This document shows, piece after piece, positions 44,890 to 53,340 of a stretch of 64,000 nt of DNA (positions are counted from its first letter, which is position 1; each line of letters begins with the position of its first letter). Source of the DNA: Chelydra serpentina (taxonomy: Eukaryota > Chordata > Testudines > Chelydridae). The notes under the pieces were generated by a model, which had not been told where the DNA came from, ran no database searches, and saw only the letters and a list, made by a program, of their open reading frames with translations. The position numbers and the translations under genes are program-made. The stretch is taken from positions 20,712,501 to 20,776,500 of the forward strand of contig JBAIAC010000007.1 of NCBI GenBank assembly GCA_037349315.1, given 5' to 3'.

Positions 44890-46110
44890 TCCCCGGTACA
44901 ACCCGAGGTAGAGCTAATACTACCGTCCAGACCGGCACCGGCCCCAGCGACTCCGGTACCGCAAAGTCTGTTGAGCTCTACGCCCCAGGCGAAGACTCCG
45001 GCACAGATGACTCCTGCACCCTAAGGGCCGTCGACCTCGGTGCCTGTGCGCTCCCCGGTATGCACCGAGGTAGAGCTAATGCGGCTGGCTGCATCGGCAC
45101 CAGCATCCGCCAACTCCGGTACCGCCAGGGCCGTTGAGTTCCGTGCCCGACTGAGGCACCGGCACCGTCACCTCCGGCACCGTACGAGGGCCGTTGAGCT
45201 CGGTAGCCGCCTGCTCCCCGGTATACACCGAGGTAGAGCCAACGCTGGCGCCTGCATCGGCACAGGCAGCCTCAACTCCGGCACCGCCATGGCCGTTGAG
45301 TTCCGTGCCCGACTGAGGCACCGGCACCGTCGCCTCCGGCACCGCAGGAGGGCCGTTGAGCTTGGTAGCCGTCAGCTCCCCGGTATACACCGAGGTAGAG
45401 CCAACGCTGCCGCCTGCATCGGCACCGGCAGCCTCAACTCCGGCACCGCCAGGGCCGTTGAGTTCCGGGCCCGACTGAGGCACCGGCACCGTCACCTCCG
45501 GCACCGCAGGAGGGCCGTTGAGCTCGGTAGCCGTCAGCTCCCCGGTATACACCGCGGTAGAGCCAACGCTGGCACCCGCATCGGCACCGGCAGCCTCAGC
45601 TCCGGCAACGCCGGTGCCGTCGAGTTCCGCGCCCGACGGAGGCACCGGCACCGGCGACTCCGGCACCGCAGGAGGGCCGTTGAGCTCGGTAGCCGTCAGC
45701 TCCCCGGTATACACCGAGGTAGAGCCAACGCTGGCGCCCGCATCGGCACCGGCAGCCTCGACTCCGGCACCGCTAGGGCCGTTGAGTTCCGTGCCCGACG
45801 GGGGCACCGGCACCGGCGACTCCGGCACCGCAAGAGGGCCGTCGAGCTCAGTGGCCGTGCACGAAGATTCGGCACCGGCGACTCCGGCACCGGCGACTCC
45901 GGCACCGCGAGGTCCGTCGAGTCCGTGGCACTGAGCTCCCTGGTTCGCACTGAGGTAGAGCTAATGCCGCTGACTGCATCGGCACCGACCCACTCCGGTA
46001 CCGCAAGGTCCGTTGAGTTTCTCACCGTAGGCGAACAGACCCGGCACTGATGCACCGCAAGGTCTGTTGAGCTCGGGGGCCGTGAGCTCCCCAGTACGTA
46101 CCGAGGTAGA
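44890..46110 (+). repeat. 162-bp tandem repeat within DIRS gag
   Basis: The landmark ccccggtatacaccgaggta recurs with second G at 45221, 45383, 45545 and 45707, exactly 162 bp apart. More degenerate units precede (about 45058) and follow (about 45935, 46085). 162 is 54 codons, so the frame is kept through the array and several frames stay open on both strands. Confidence 0.88.
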
Positions 46111-47160
46111 GCTAATGCTGCCGCGAGGCACGTCTGCCATGCTGTGCCCGCTACCGCACACCGGAGCTGGCCGACACCGATCCAGCTCCAGGCGGACCCC
46201 CAGTCTCGGCACCGCTCGCAGTCTCAGCCCCCGATCCCTATCTCGGCGCCGGTCGCACTCGCGGTGCCATTCGAGATCGGCCTCTATATACAGCCGCTCC
46301 CGGCACCGCCTTCGATCCCGGTGCCGGTCGAAGCGCAGGTCCCTGGGAAGCCGGTCCCGCAGCCGATCGATGAGATGGCCCCCTTCAGGGTCCAGGTCGG
46401 GCTCTCGGCGCCGAGACATGTGTCAAGGGCACCGCCGGCAGGAGCACTCCGCTCCACCCTGGACCTTCCGCTCCGCATTTAGATCCCCTCCCGCCCCAGA
46501 CAGGGAGTGGTTGCCATATGGACCAAATCCACGGGATGGATTGTCCTAGACGCTGGCTGCAGAACGCACAGAATTCTGCCCAGAGACCACATCAGTGGTA
46601 TTCCTGGACACTGCGGTCTTATTACCAGGACCAAGGCGTTCCTTCCACAGCCTCCCAATCGGCCCACTCGGAACCCCGAGTGACAGGGGCCACAGTATCC
46701 CGCCCTTCCCTAGAGGAGGTGCAGCAGATAGTGGAGCTCCAGGGTCACGTGGTGGTCATCCTCTTGGCTGACACCCTTGCCAGGCTAACCCTGCCTTTCG
46801 CACGTACGTTCCAGACCAACGCCACTTCAATCTGATGATCTCCAGCTCGATTCCCCCCACTGCCGGGGGGGTTGAGAAAAGATATATGGCGTCCTCAAGG
46901 TCCTGTGAGTACGTATACACTCACCCCCAACCGTGCTCCTTGCTTGTTCAATTTGTGAAGGAGAGGCACAGCCAGCAGCCCCTGCACCTAAGTCTAAGGA
47001 AAAGGGATTTCCCCCAGAAATCCAGGCAGAAGTACTCAACCCTGATTGAGGAAGGCAAAAAGGTGGCCAGAACATCTTTGCAGGCCTTCTTGGACGTCTC
47101 CGAATCGGCGACTGGGACACCGGCATTGGGTGTTGCCATATGCCGTATCTCGTAGCTGCA
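44990..47160 (+). pseudogene. DIRS gag-like region (copy 4)
   Basis: The tandem array most plausibly encodes, in the frame of 45518-45934, repeats of SSVAVSSPVYTEVEPTLAPA, then PDGGTGTGDSG. After it come Pro-rich frames and a stretch at 46835-47155 with SLLVQFVKERHSQQPLHLSL and TLIEEGKKVARTSLQAFLDV. The order and low-complexity composition fit vertebrate DIRS Gag. Frameshifts separate the parts. The longer 336-codon Arg-rich frame at 45040-46050 and the 250-codon minus-strand frame are by-products of the in-phase repeat. Confidence 0.6.
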
Positions 47161-47485
47161 GTCCTCTAACCTCCTGGCGGGGGCACAATTCACGATTCAG
47201 GTCTTGCCCTTCGATGGGCAAGGCCCTTGTCTTCTCTGAAAAACAGACTCGAGACTTCACACCCTGAAGGACGACCGCACCATAATACGGTCGCTGGGGC
47301 TGCATACCCCTGCCACGCAGCGCTGGCCCGTCCGGGCCCTCAAGCATCGCCCCTACCCTACGCCCAGGCCTAGGCAGGACTTCATTAGAAGACCAGGCCA
47401 GGTGGTACAAGGAGGCAGCCTGTTATCAGGCTGGCCAGAACCAGGGCCCCCCCCCTAAGCCATCGATGGGGCCCGAACAAAATGC

Positions 47486-47606
47486 TTGAAGGTGCAGCAT
47501 CACTCCCTGTCCCTCTTCAGGGACCCTTCTCATGAGCAACTCCTAATTCAGGAAGCGCAAACGCTCCTCAATATAGGGGCAATAGAGGAGGCTCCAAGGG
47601 AGTTCG

Positions 47607-47639
<33 letters not shown>

Positions 47640-48110
47640 TGGGAGGTTTACTCCCGTTATTCCTAATCCCCAAATCAAAACGGGGGTTATGTCCTATCCT
47701 GGACCTTCGCGAACTCAACTAATTCATGGCAAGTTGAAGTTCCTCATGTTTTTTCCCTGGGTTTTATTATACCTTCATGGGATCCTGGAGGCTGGTACGC
47801 TGCCCTCGACATGAAGGATGCGTACTTCCACATAGCTACTTACCTACTTACCGACACACAGACGTTTTCTTCGCTCTGTAGTCGACCAAAGGCACTTTCA
47901 ATCCACCGTCTTTCCCTTCGGCCTCTCCACGGCTCTGAGGGTTTTTCACGAAGTACATGGCCGTTGTAACGGCTTCTCTTCGTCAACGGTGAACCCAAGT
48001 ATTCCCATGTCTCGACGACTGGCTCATCTGCGGCAGCGCCAACAGCCAGGTCCAGTCGCAGGTTCAGATTTCCATGAGCTTGACTCTCACTCGACAGTTC
48101 CTGCAGAGCT
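47486..48110 (+). pseudogene. DIRS reverse transcriptase remnant
   Basis: Starts with HHSLSLFRDPSHEQLLIQEA and NIGAIEEAPREFE, a 31-A run, then FLIPKSKRGLCPILDLRELN. Motif A is visible as LDMKDAYFHIATY at about 47805-47845. Motif C is seen as PCLDDWLICGS at about 48007-48035. Stops and frameshifts occur between. The order matches DIRS-type RT. It would copy the element RNA in an intact copy. Confidence 0.8.
47607..47637 (+). repeat. A31 homopolymer inside RT gene
   Basis: Thirty-one consecutive A bases between gttcg and ggtggg, replacing the short A-rich segment expected before the KG..S/P-rich RT start. Probably slippage expansion. Confidence 0.85.
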
Positions 48111-48329
48111 TCCCAGCTTACCAGCATAAAGCTGCCTGGGTCTACTGGGTCTCATGGCGTCCTGCACGTTCGTGACCAGACACGCCACTTACGGCTCTGT
48201 TCGTTCCTGGCCTGGCTCTTGCCAGCGTGTCACCCACACAGAGACAACATGGTTGTGGGACGGAGGGTACCATCGCAGGTCCTAGCCTCCCTAGACTGGT
48301 GGCTGGACCCCAAGAAGGTGCCATAAGGG

Positions 48330-48660
48330 GTGCCATTCCATACCCCACAGCCCTCCCTGGTCCTGACCACAGACGCAGGAGCTGCGGGCAGTGCGTCTTG
48401 CCTGTCAAGCCTTCTCCAAACACCATCAGGATCGTTGTGCTATAGTCCTCATAGGCTACACAACGGCCATGCTTTTATATCAATAGGCAAGCAGGGGCAC
48501 GTTCGTTCCTGCTCTGCCGAGAAGTCATATGATCGTGGGAGTTCTGCATAGCCCACTCCATCCACCTGGTAACCTCCTTTCTCCTCAGGGTTCAGAACAC
48601 CTTGGTGGACCGCCTCAGCAGACCCTTCCAGGCTCCAGAGCGGCCCATTTGCCCGGATGT
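48330..48660 (+). pseudogene. DIRS RNase H remnant (copy 4)
   Basis: Frames around here carry SLVLTTDAGAAG for the first Asp, then AMLLYQ/FYINRQAGARSFLLCR-like and TSFLLRVQNTLVDRLSRPFQ, matching the order seen in copy 1 (YINRQGG, GAQNNLANLL). Several frameshifts are present. Confidence 0.6.
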
Positions 48661-49089
48661 TACTCACTTTGTCTTCCGGGGCTGGGATTTTCCCACATAC
48701 ACCTGTTCGCGACTCGCGAGAATCGCACGTGCCACGTGTTCTGCTCGATCCGGGACGCTCCCCAGGCTCCCTGATGGACGCCTTTCTTGGGCCTTGGACG
48801 GATCACCTGTCCTATGCCTTTCCCCCATTTCCACTGATCTGCAGGGTCCCGCTCAAGCTGCGCAGGGACAGGGCCCGCCTACTCCTAATCGCCCCGGCGT
48901 GGCCCAGGCAGTACTGGTACACTGCTCTCCTAGAGCTCTCGATGGCCGCCCAGATCACTCTCCCTTTGTGGCCGGACCTGATTACTCAGCAGCACGACAG
49001 GGTCTTGCACCCTGACCTGCAACCTCTCCACCTCACGGGGTGGCTGCGGCATGGCTGAACCAGTCCGAGTTATGTTGTTCCGACCCGGT

Positions 49090-50017
49090 TCAACAGGTTC
49101 TTTTGAGTAGCGGAAAGCCCTCTACCAGGTCCACCTACTGAGCCAAAAGGAAAACGTTTTCCTGCTGGTGCGCCCCTCGGGGTATCGCCCCTCGGTGGCG
49201 GCGATCTCGGCCTTTTCACTCTGGCGAGAGTGGGCACTCGATTTTTCCAACCCCATGGCCACTAGCTTCCTCAAGGGGTTGGAACAGCTGTACACACTAG
49301 TCCAGCATCCGGCCCCTGCATGGGGACCTCAACATTGTGATAACCAGGCTCATGGGGGCCCCATTCGAGCCTGTGATCACCTGCTCGATCCTGTACCTCT
49401 CCTGGAAGACTGCCTTCCTTGTAGCCTCGGCGAGGCATGTATCTGAGCTCAGAGCGCTCACTTCGGGACTCCTTACACGGTGTTCCATAAGGACGAGGTA
49501 CAGCTGCGACCACACCTGGCCTCCCTCCCTGAAGGGGGTCGGCCTTTCATGTCAACCAAGACATTTTCTGCTGGTCTTCTACCGGAAGCCGTATGCTTCT
49601 TCAAGGGATCGACATCTTCGCTCCCTGGCCATCCATAGGGCCCTCGCCTCCTACGTCCAGCGGACAAAGCCCTTTTGCAGAACGACTCAACTGTGTGTTA
49701 CTACGGCAGACCGGATGAAGGGCCTCCCGGTCTCCTCCCAACGCATCTCCTCCTGGATCACGTCGTGTATCCGGGTGTGTTATGACTTGGCTGGTGTTCC
49801 CACCACGCACCTTGCTGCCCACTCCACCCGAGCTCAAGCCTCGTCCTCCGCCTTCCTGGCACATGTACCTATACAGTACATATGTAGGGCAACAACCTGG
49901 TCATCGGTGCACACCTTTGCCATTCATTATACCATAGTCCAGCATCCCAGAGAGGACGCTGCATTTGGTTCACCAGTCCTGCGGTCTGCAGTTTTTCACT
50001 CCGACCCCACCACCTAG
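49090..50017 (+). pseudogene. DIRS tyrosine recombinase (copy 4), C-terminal half open
   Basis: An upstream broken core-binding part (VLLSSGKPSTRSTY then a stop) is followed by an open frame 49337-50017. It shows LVASARHVSELRAL for box I, RISSWITSCIRVCYDLAGVP, the HxxR box as HSTRAQASSSAFLAH at about 49810-49855, and VHTFAIHYTIVQHP with the presumed active Tyr. Box I reads RHVSEL where copy 1 has RRVSEI, so the likely catalytic Arg is replaced by His. Confidence 0.75.
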
Positions 50018-50027
50018 GCAAGGCTTG

Positions 50028-50140
50028 GGAGTCACCTAATTGGAATACATATGAGCAAGCACTCGAAGAAGAAAAGACGGTTACTCACCGTAGTGACTGT
50101 TGTTCTTCGAGATGTGTTGCTCATATCTATTCCAAACCCG
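50028..50140 (+). repeat. DIRS copy 4, internal complementary region
   Basis: Contains attggaatacatatgagcaa and gcactcgaagaagaa (complement of the left end) running directly into aagacggttactcaccgtag and ttgttcttcgagatgtgttg (complement of the right end). This is the template region that joins both ends in DIRS replication models. Confidence 0.85.
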
Positions 50141-50149
50141 CCCTCCTTC

Positions 50150-50382
50150 CCCACTGTCGGAGTAGCCGGCAAGAAGGAACTGAGAGGGCGCTGGGCCGGC
50201 TGAGGTAGATATCAGGTGCCGCAATGGCGCCACTCCAGGGGGCGCCAGCCGGCCCACCGAGTGTTGCTAGGGTAAAAATCTTCCGACGATCATGCACGCG
50301 CGGCGCGTACACCTAATTGGAATAGATATGAGCAACACATCTCGAAGAACAACAGTCACTACGGTGAGTAACCGTCTTTTCT
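50150..50382 (-). repeat. DIRS copy 4, right inverted terminal repeat
   Basis: The inverted partner of 44579-44765. It ends ctacggtgagtaaccgtctt. Confidence 0.87.
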
Positions 50383-50392
50383 CCAGGTTTGC

Positions 50393-50645
50393 ATTCATGG
50401 AATCATACAAATGTGGGGCTGAAAGGTACCTCAACAGGTCATCTACTCCTCTCCCCCTGAACTGAGGCAGGATTAAGTATACCTAGACCATCCCTGACAG
50501 GTGTTTGTGTAACCTGTTCTTAGAAATCTCCAATGGTGAGGATTCCACAGCCTCAGTACGTAACTTGTTCCCATGCTTAACTATCCTTATAGTTACAAAC
50601 CTTTTCCTAATATCCAACCTAATCTCCCTTGATATTGTTCTGCTG
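50393..50645 (-). mobile_element. CR1 LINE, 3' fragment
   Basis: Minus-strand CR1 3' end with tggggctgaaaggtacctca, gaggcaggattaagtatacc and catccctgacaggtg. It begins about 10 bp after the end of the DIRS right repeat. Related to the older copy at 26781. Confidence 0.75.
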
Positions 50646-50718
50646 ATTTGTCCTAGTGAATATCAACAATTTTAGAAAGATGTAGCGGTTATTCTTATTT
50701 TGTGGCATCTAAAACTAT

Positions 50719-51335
50719 TGTGACAAATTTCCTCCTCTACCTCGGTGGGTCCTGCACTTATTGGCGGATTCTGCTTGCCTCAGAGATCTTCCCCTCTAGT
50801 AGAATCCACAGTCCAGGTTAACTCCTCCTGTGTCTGATCAGGAGTTGGGAGTTTTGGGGGGAACCCGGGCCCGCCCTCTACTCCGGGTTCCAGCCCAGGG
50901 CCCTGTGGATTGCAGCTGTTTAGAGTGCCTCCTGGAACAACTGCACGACAGCTACAACTCCCTGGGCTACTTCCCCATGGACTCCTCCCAACACCTTCTT
51001 TATCCTCACCACAGGATCTTCCAGCAGTACGCCCTCTTACTCTCAGCTCCTAGTGCCTCTTGCTCCCAGCTTCTCACACACAACCTCCTTCCACAGCTCC
51101 TGACATGCGCCCCTCACTGACTCACTGGGAAGCTTTTAACTAGTTTCAGCCAGCCCCTGATTGGCTGCAGGTGTCTCAATTAACCTCCCTGCCTTCTGGA
51201 AAATTCTTAATTGGCCCCAGGTGTCTTGATTAACCTGGAGCAACTGCCATAAGGTATCAGGGATTTGTTTAGCCTGGGGCTAACATACTGGTTCCTTACC
51301 ACTTTCCTATAGCCCTCTGGCCTTGCCCCGTCACA
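50719..51335 (+). mobile_element. Solo LTR-like unit, 617 bp
   Basis: Starts tgtgac and ends gtcaca, giving TG...CA ends within a 6-bp inverted repeat. The 4-bp duplication ctat flanks it at 50715-50718 and 51336-51339. The interior has no frame with recognisable function (the 96-codon frame at 50830 has none). No internal viral-type genes are present. Orientation is not established. Confidence 0.6.
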
Positions 51336-51794
51336 CTATCTAAAACTAAATTTCAGGCATTTATGATTTAAGCAACAGACTGTGCATGAAATGAGTGAAA
51401 TTTGTCTTTCTGTACCATAGCAGTGTGTTAAAAGATTGATTATTATTAGCTGTGTTGTAGTTAGTTGTATTGTGGTTCAATTATTTGTTTAATCTATTGT
51501 GTGTTAGTTAAAATGTCCATCTTTTTTTTTATTCTGGTCATTATTTGGGGTGACATTTGTGTGATAACAATAGTTGGAGGACAGGTGAGTCTAATTGAGG
51601 TGAGAAAGTTTCAGTGAATTCCATCATTTTGGAATAGCCCAAACCTGCTACCTCCACTGCCCAAGAAGTTCCCCCAAGCAATTATATTAAATCAGTCTTC
51701 CTATGTTTATCAGATTTTAATAAGAAAAATATCAAAACAGTCACATTAAACTTGTCTAGTTACAGTAAAGTGTTGATGTAATACACACAAATTT

Positions 51795-52060
51795 TCTGCT
51801 GAGCAAGGGCTTGTCTACACAATGGTTAATGCACTCCATGGGCGTTTGAGTTCTAAAGCACACTAATGTGTTGCACATTAATTGGTTCTTGTAGACTATG
51901 CTGGCGCACTTTAACACAGTGCTGTTTGAAACAGTTCTATATTAAAGTGCACTAGGGAACCATTAGTGCACAACAGCAGAGTCTGCACAGACCAATTTAT
52001 GTGCAGCATGTTAGTGTGCTTCAGAAATCACACTCCCATAGAGTGCATTACCCCACCATG
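51795..52060. mobile_element. Palindromic nonautonomous element
   Basis: The left arm with taatgcactccatgggcg, aaagcacactaatgtg and attaattggttct is repeated inverted in the right arm (read backwards taatgcactctatgggag, gaagcacactaaca, aaattggtct). Arms of about 115 bp meet near 51932. It lies 87 bp upstream of the last ATG2B exon. Confidence 0.65.
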
Positions 52061-52146
52061 CCCCAACTGAAGTTGTTCATAAAATTAGAAAAGGGTGAAT
52101 TTTTTCTTCTTAGGTAACTGATTTTTTTTTTTTTTAATTTCCCAAG

Positions 52147-52377
52147 GGAATTACAGACACTGCCCAGACTATATATGAAACTGCTGCTCGAGAGCATGAG
52201 AACAGAGGGGTAACGGGAGCAGTAGGAGGAGTCCTCCGCCAAATTCCACCAGCTGTGGTGAAACCTCTCATTGTCGCAACAGAGGCAACCTCAAATGTTT
52301 TAGGTGGAATGAGAAACCAAATCCGGCCGGATGTGCGTCAAGAAGAGTCACAGAAATGGCGCCTTGGGGAGGATTGA
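52147..52377 (+). CDS. ATG2B: ATG2B last coding exon, with stop TGA
   Basis: The exon reads GITDTAQTIYETAAREHENR, then LRQIPPAVVKPLIVATEATS, ending RLGED and the stop at 52375-52377. The acceptor is a long T-rich tract ending ttcccaag at 52146. This is the amphipathic-helix-containing C-terminus of the family. Confidence 0.97.
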   Translation, partial: GITDTAQTIYETAAREHENRGVTGAVGGVLRQIPPAVVKPLIVATEATSNVLGGMRNQIRPDVRQEESQKWRLGED

Positions 52378-53340
52378 TATTTTAAATATGACTCAGCAAG
52401 AGAATAATGATGCTGGAAATACATAACATTATGTCCCAGTGGCAGCTTTAGATGGAACTCATTTCATTTTATTGTGCTCATCTCAGGAACTAGGTTTTCA
52501 AACAATTTAATATCAAAACATCCAACCAAAAAGTTCAGAAGTGAAGAGCAAATTGGTACTTGCTTGTGGACATGCTGCACGTTACCAATACATTTGGTAG
52601 CTAGTGTCAAACATAGTGGAGCATTTGCTGCCAAGTCAGAAACATGCTTGCTGTATTTCAATTACCATATTTTTCTTGGTTCATTTGATTTGCCATTAGA
52701 ATCAGGAGCCCCATTGTGATACTGTGTGTATTTTAAAAGTTTTCTTGAGCATGCTCAAAGAACTGTCTTCAATAAAGGGCTCCATAGATGCTCTTCAGTA
52801 ACTAAAGAGTAAGAATTTCATTTTGGACATCAGACATGGAAGCCGTATGATAAGAAGTCAGACAGAATGTTATAATTTTATGAGTCATGAGCATTGTTTT
52901 TAGTGTGGCACTTACAACAAGGACAGTCTCTTGGTCACTGTTCAGAAATTACACTCAGTGTCCATATGCTTGTGAACAATAATTGTCCCTCCTAAATATC
53001 AAATTCCTACTTCTGTGGGTTTTTGACGAACCTGAATGTTGCAGACATGGTACTGTTGTGTTGCACTTTAAAGGATATGGCCTGTATATTGTGCTTTTTT
53101 TATAGTGTGAATAAACAGCAATGTGCATTATCCTTTATAATTTAGAAACTTATGCAAATTATTGAAAGGGACAACATTTGATGAAAATTTTAAGGGAAGA
53201 AAAACAAAATGCAATGTGTCTTACCTTTGTTTAAACTACCTATTAAATGAAAAATACTAGTTTCTTTGTCTTCTAATCTACTGTTGCCTATCATGAAATA
53301 ACTATACTTTAAAAATAAAGCAGTTACAGAACTAATGTAG
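52378..53340 (+). other. ATG2B: ATG2B 3' UTR (extent uncertain)
   Basis: AT-rich sequence without coding potential follows the stop. AATAAA signals stand at 52771-52776, 53110-53115 and 53314-53319. Which is used cannot be told from sequence alone. Further AATAAA copies occur near 54.4 kb, so a longer 3' UTR is possible. Confidence 0.6.

Larger units (their letters stand above)
44579..50382 (+). mobile_element. DIRS retroelement, 5.8 kb, complete terminal architecture (copy 4)
   Basis: The left inverted terminal repeat is at 44579-44765 and the right at about 50150-50382. Reverse complementing the right one gives what I read as the same sequence over about 150 bp (from attccaattaggtgtacg to cagttccttctt). 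The internal complementary region at 50028-50140 contains the complement of both element ends joined. In between come gag, RT, RNase H and tyrosine recombinase in DIRS order, all broken by stops. It fills most of the last ATG2B intron, sense strand. Confidence 0.88.
1706..52377 (+). other. ATG2B: ATG2B gene, 3' two thirds (31 coding exons to stop)
   Basis: The exons read through to a protein matching vertebrate ATG2B, a rod-shaped lipid-transfer protein that bridges the ER and the phagophore, works with WIPI4 and ATG9, and also acts at lipid droplets. The window encodes about 1,499 residues plus one base of a split codon. Human ATG2B is 2,078 residues, so roughly the first 579, including the chorein domain, lie upstream. 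Exon lengths sum to 4,501 bp and every junction keeps phase. If the gene has 42 exons as in human, these are exons 12-42 (inference). Paralogue choice (ATG2B rather than ATG2A) rests on near-identity in blocks such as DQPVFFREFRF and the C-terminal exon. All introns are GT-AG except the one starting at 6776. Confidence 0.96.

Noticed and set aside
44672..44938. Frames of 70-71 codons on both strands
   Set aside because: They lie in the DIRS left terminal repeat and the start of gag. No homology of their own.
45076..45828. 250-codon minus-strand frame of Pro/Gly/Val repeats
   Set aside because: It is antisense to the DIRS gag and exists because the 162-bp repeat is in phase and lacks stops. 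No known family.
45040..46050. 336-codon Arg/His-rich frame on the + strand as the real Gag
   Set aside because: The composition (repeated RHRHR) is unlike DIRS Gag. The neighbouring Ser/Pro/Ala frame is more plausible. Both stay open only because of repeat phase.
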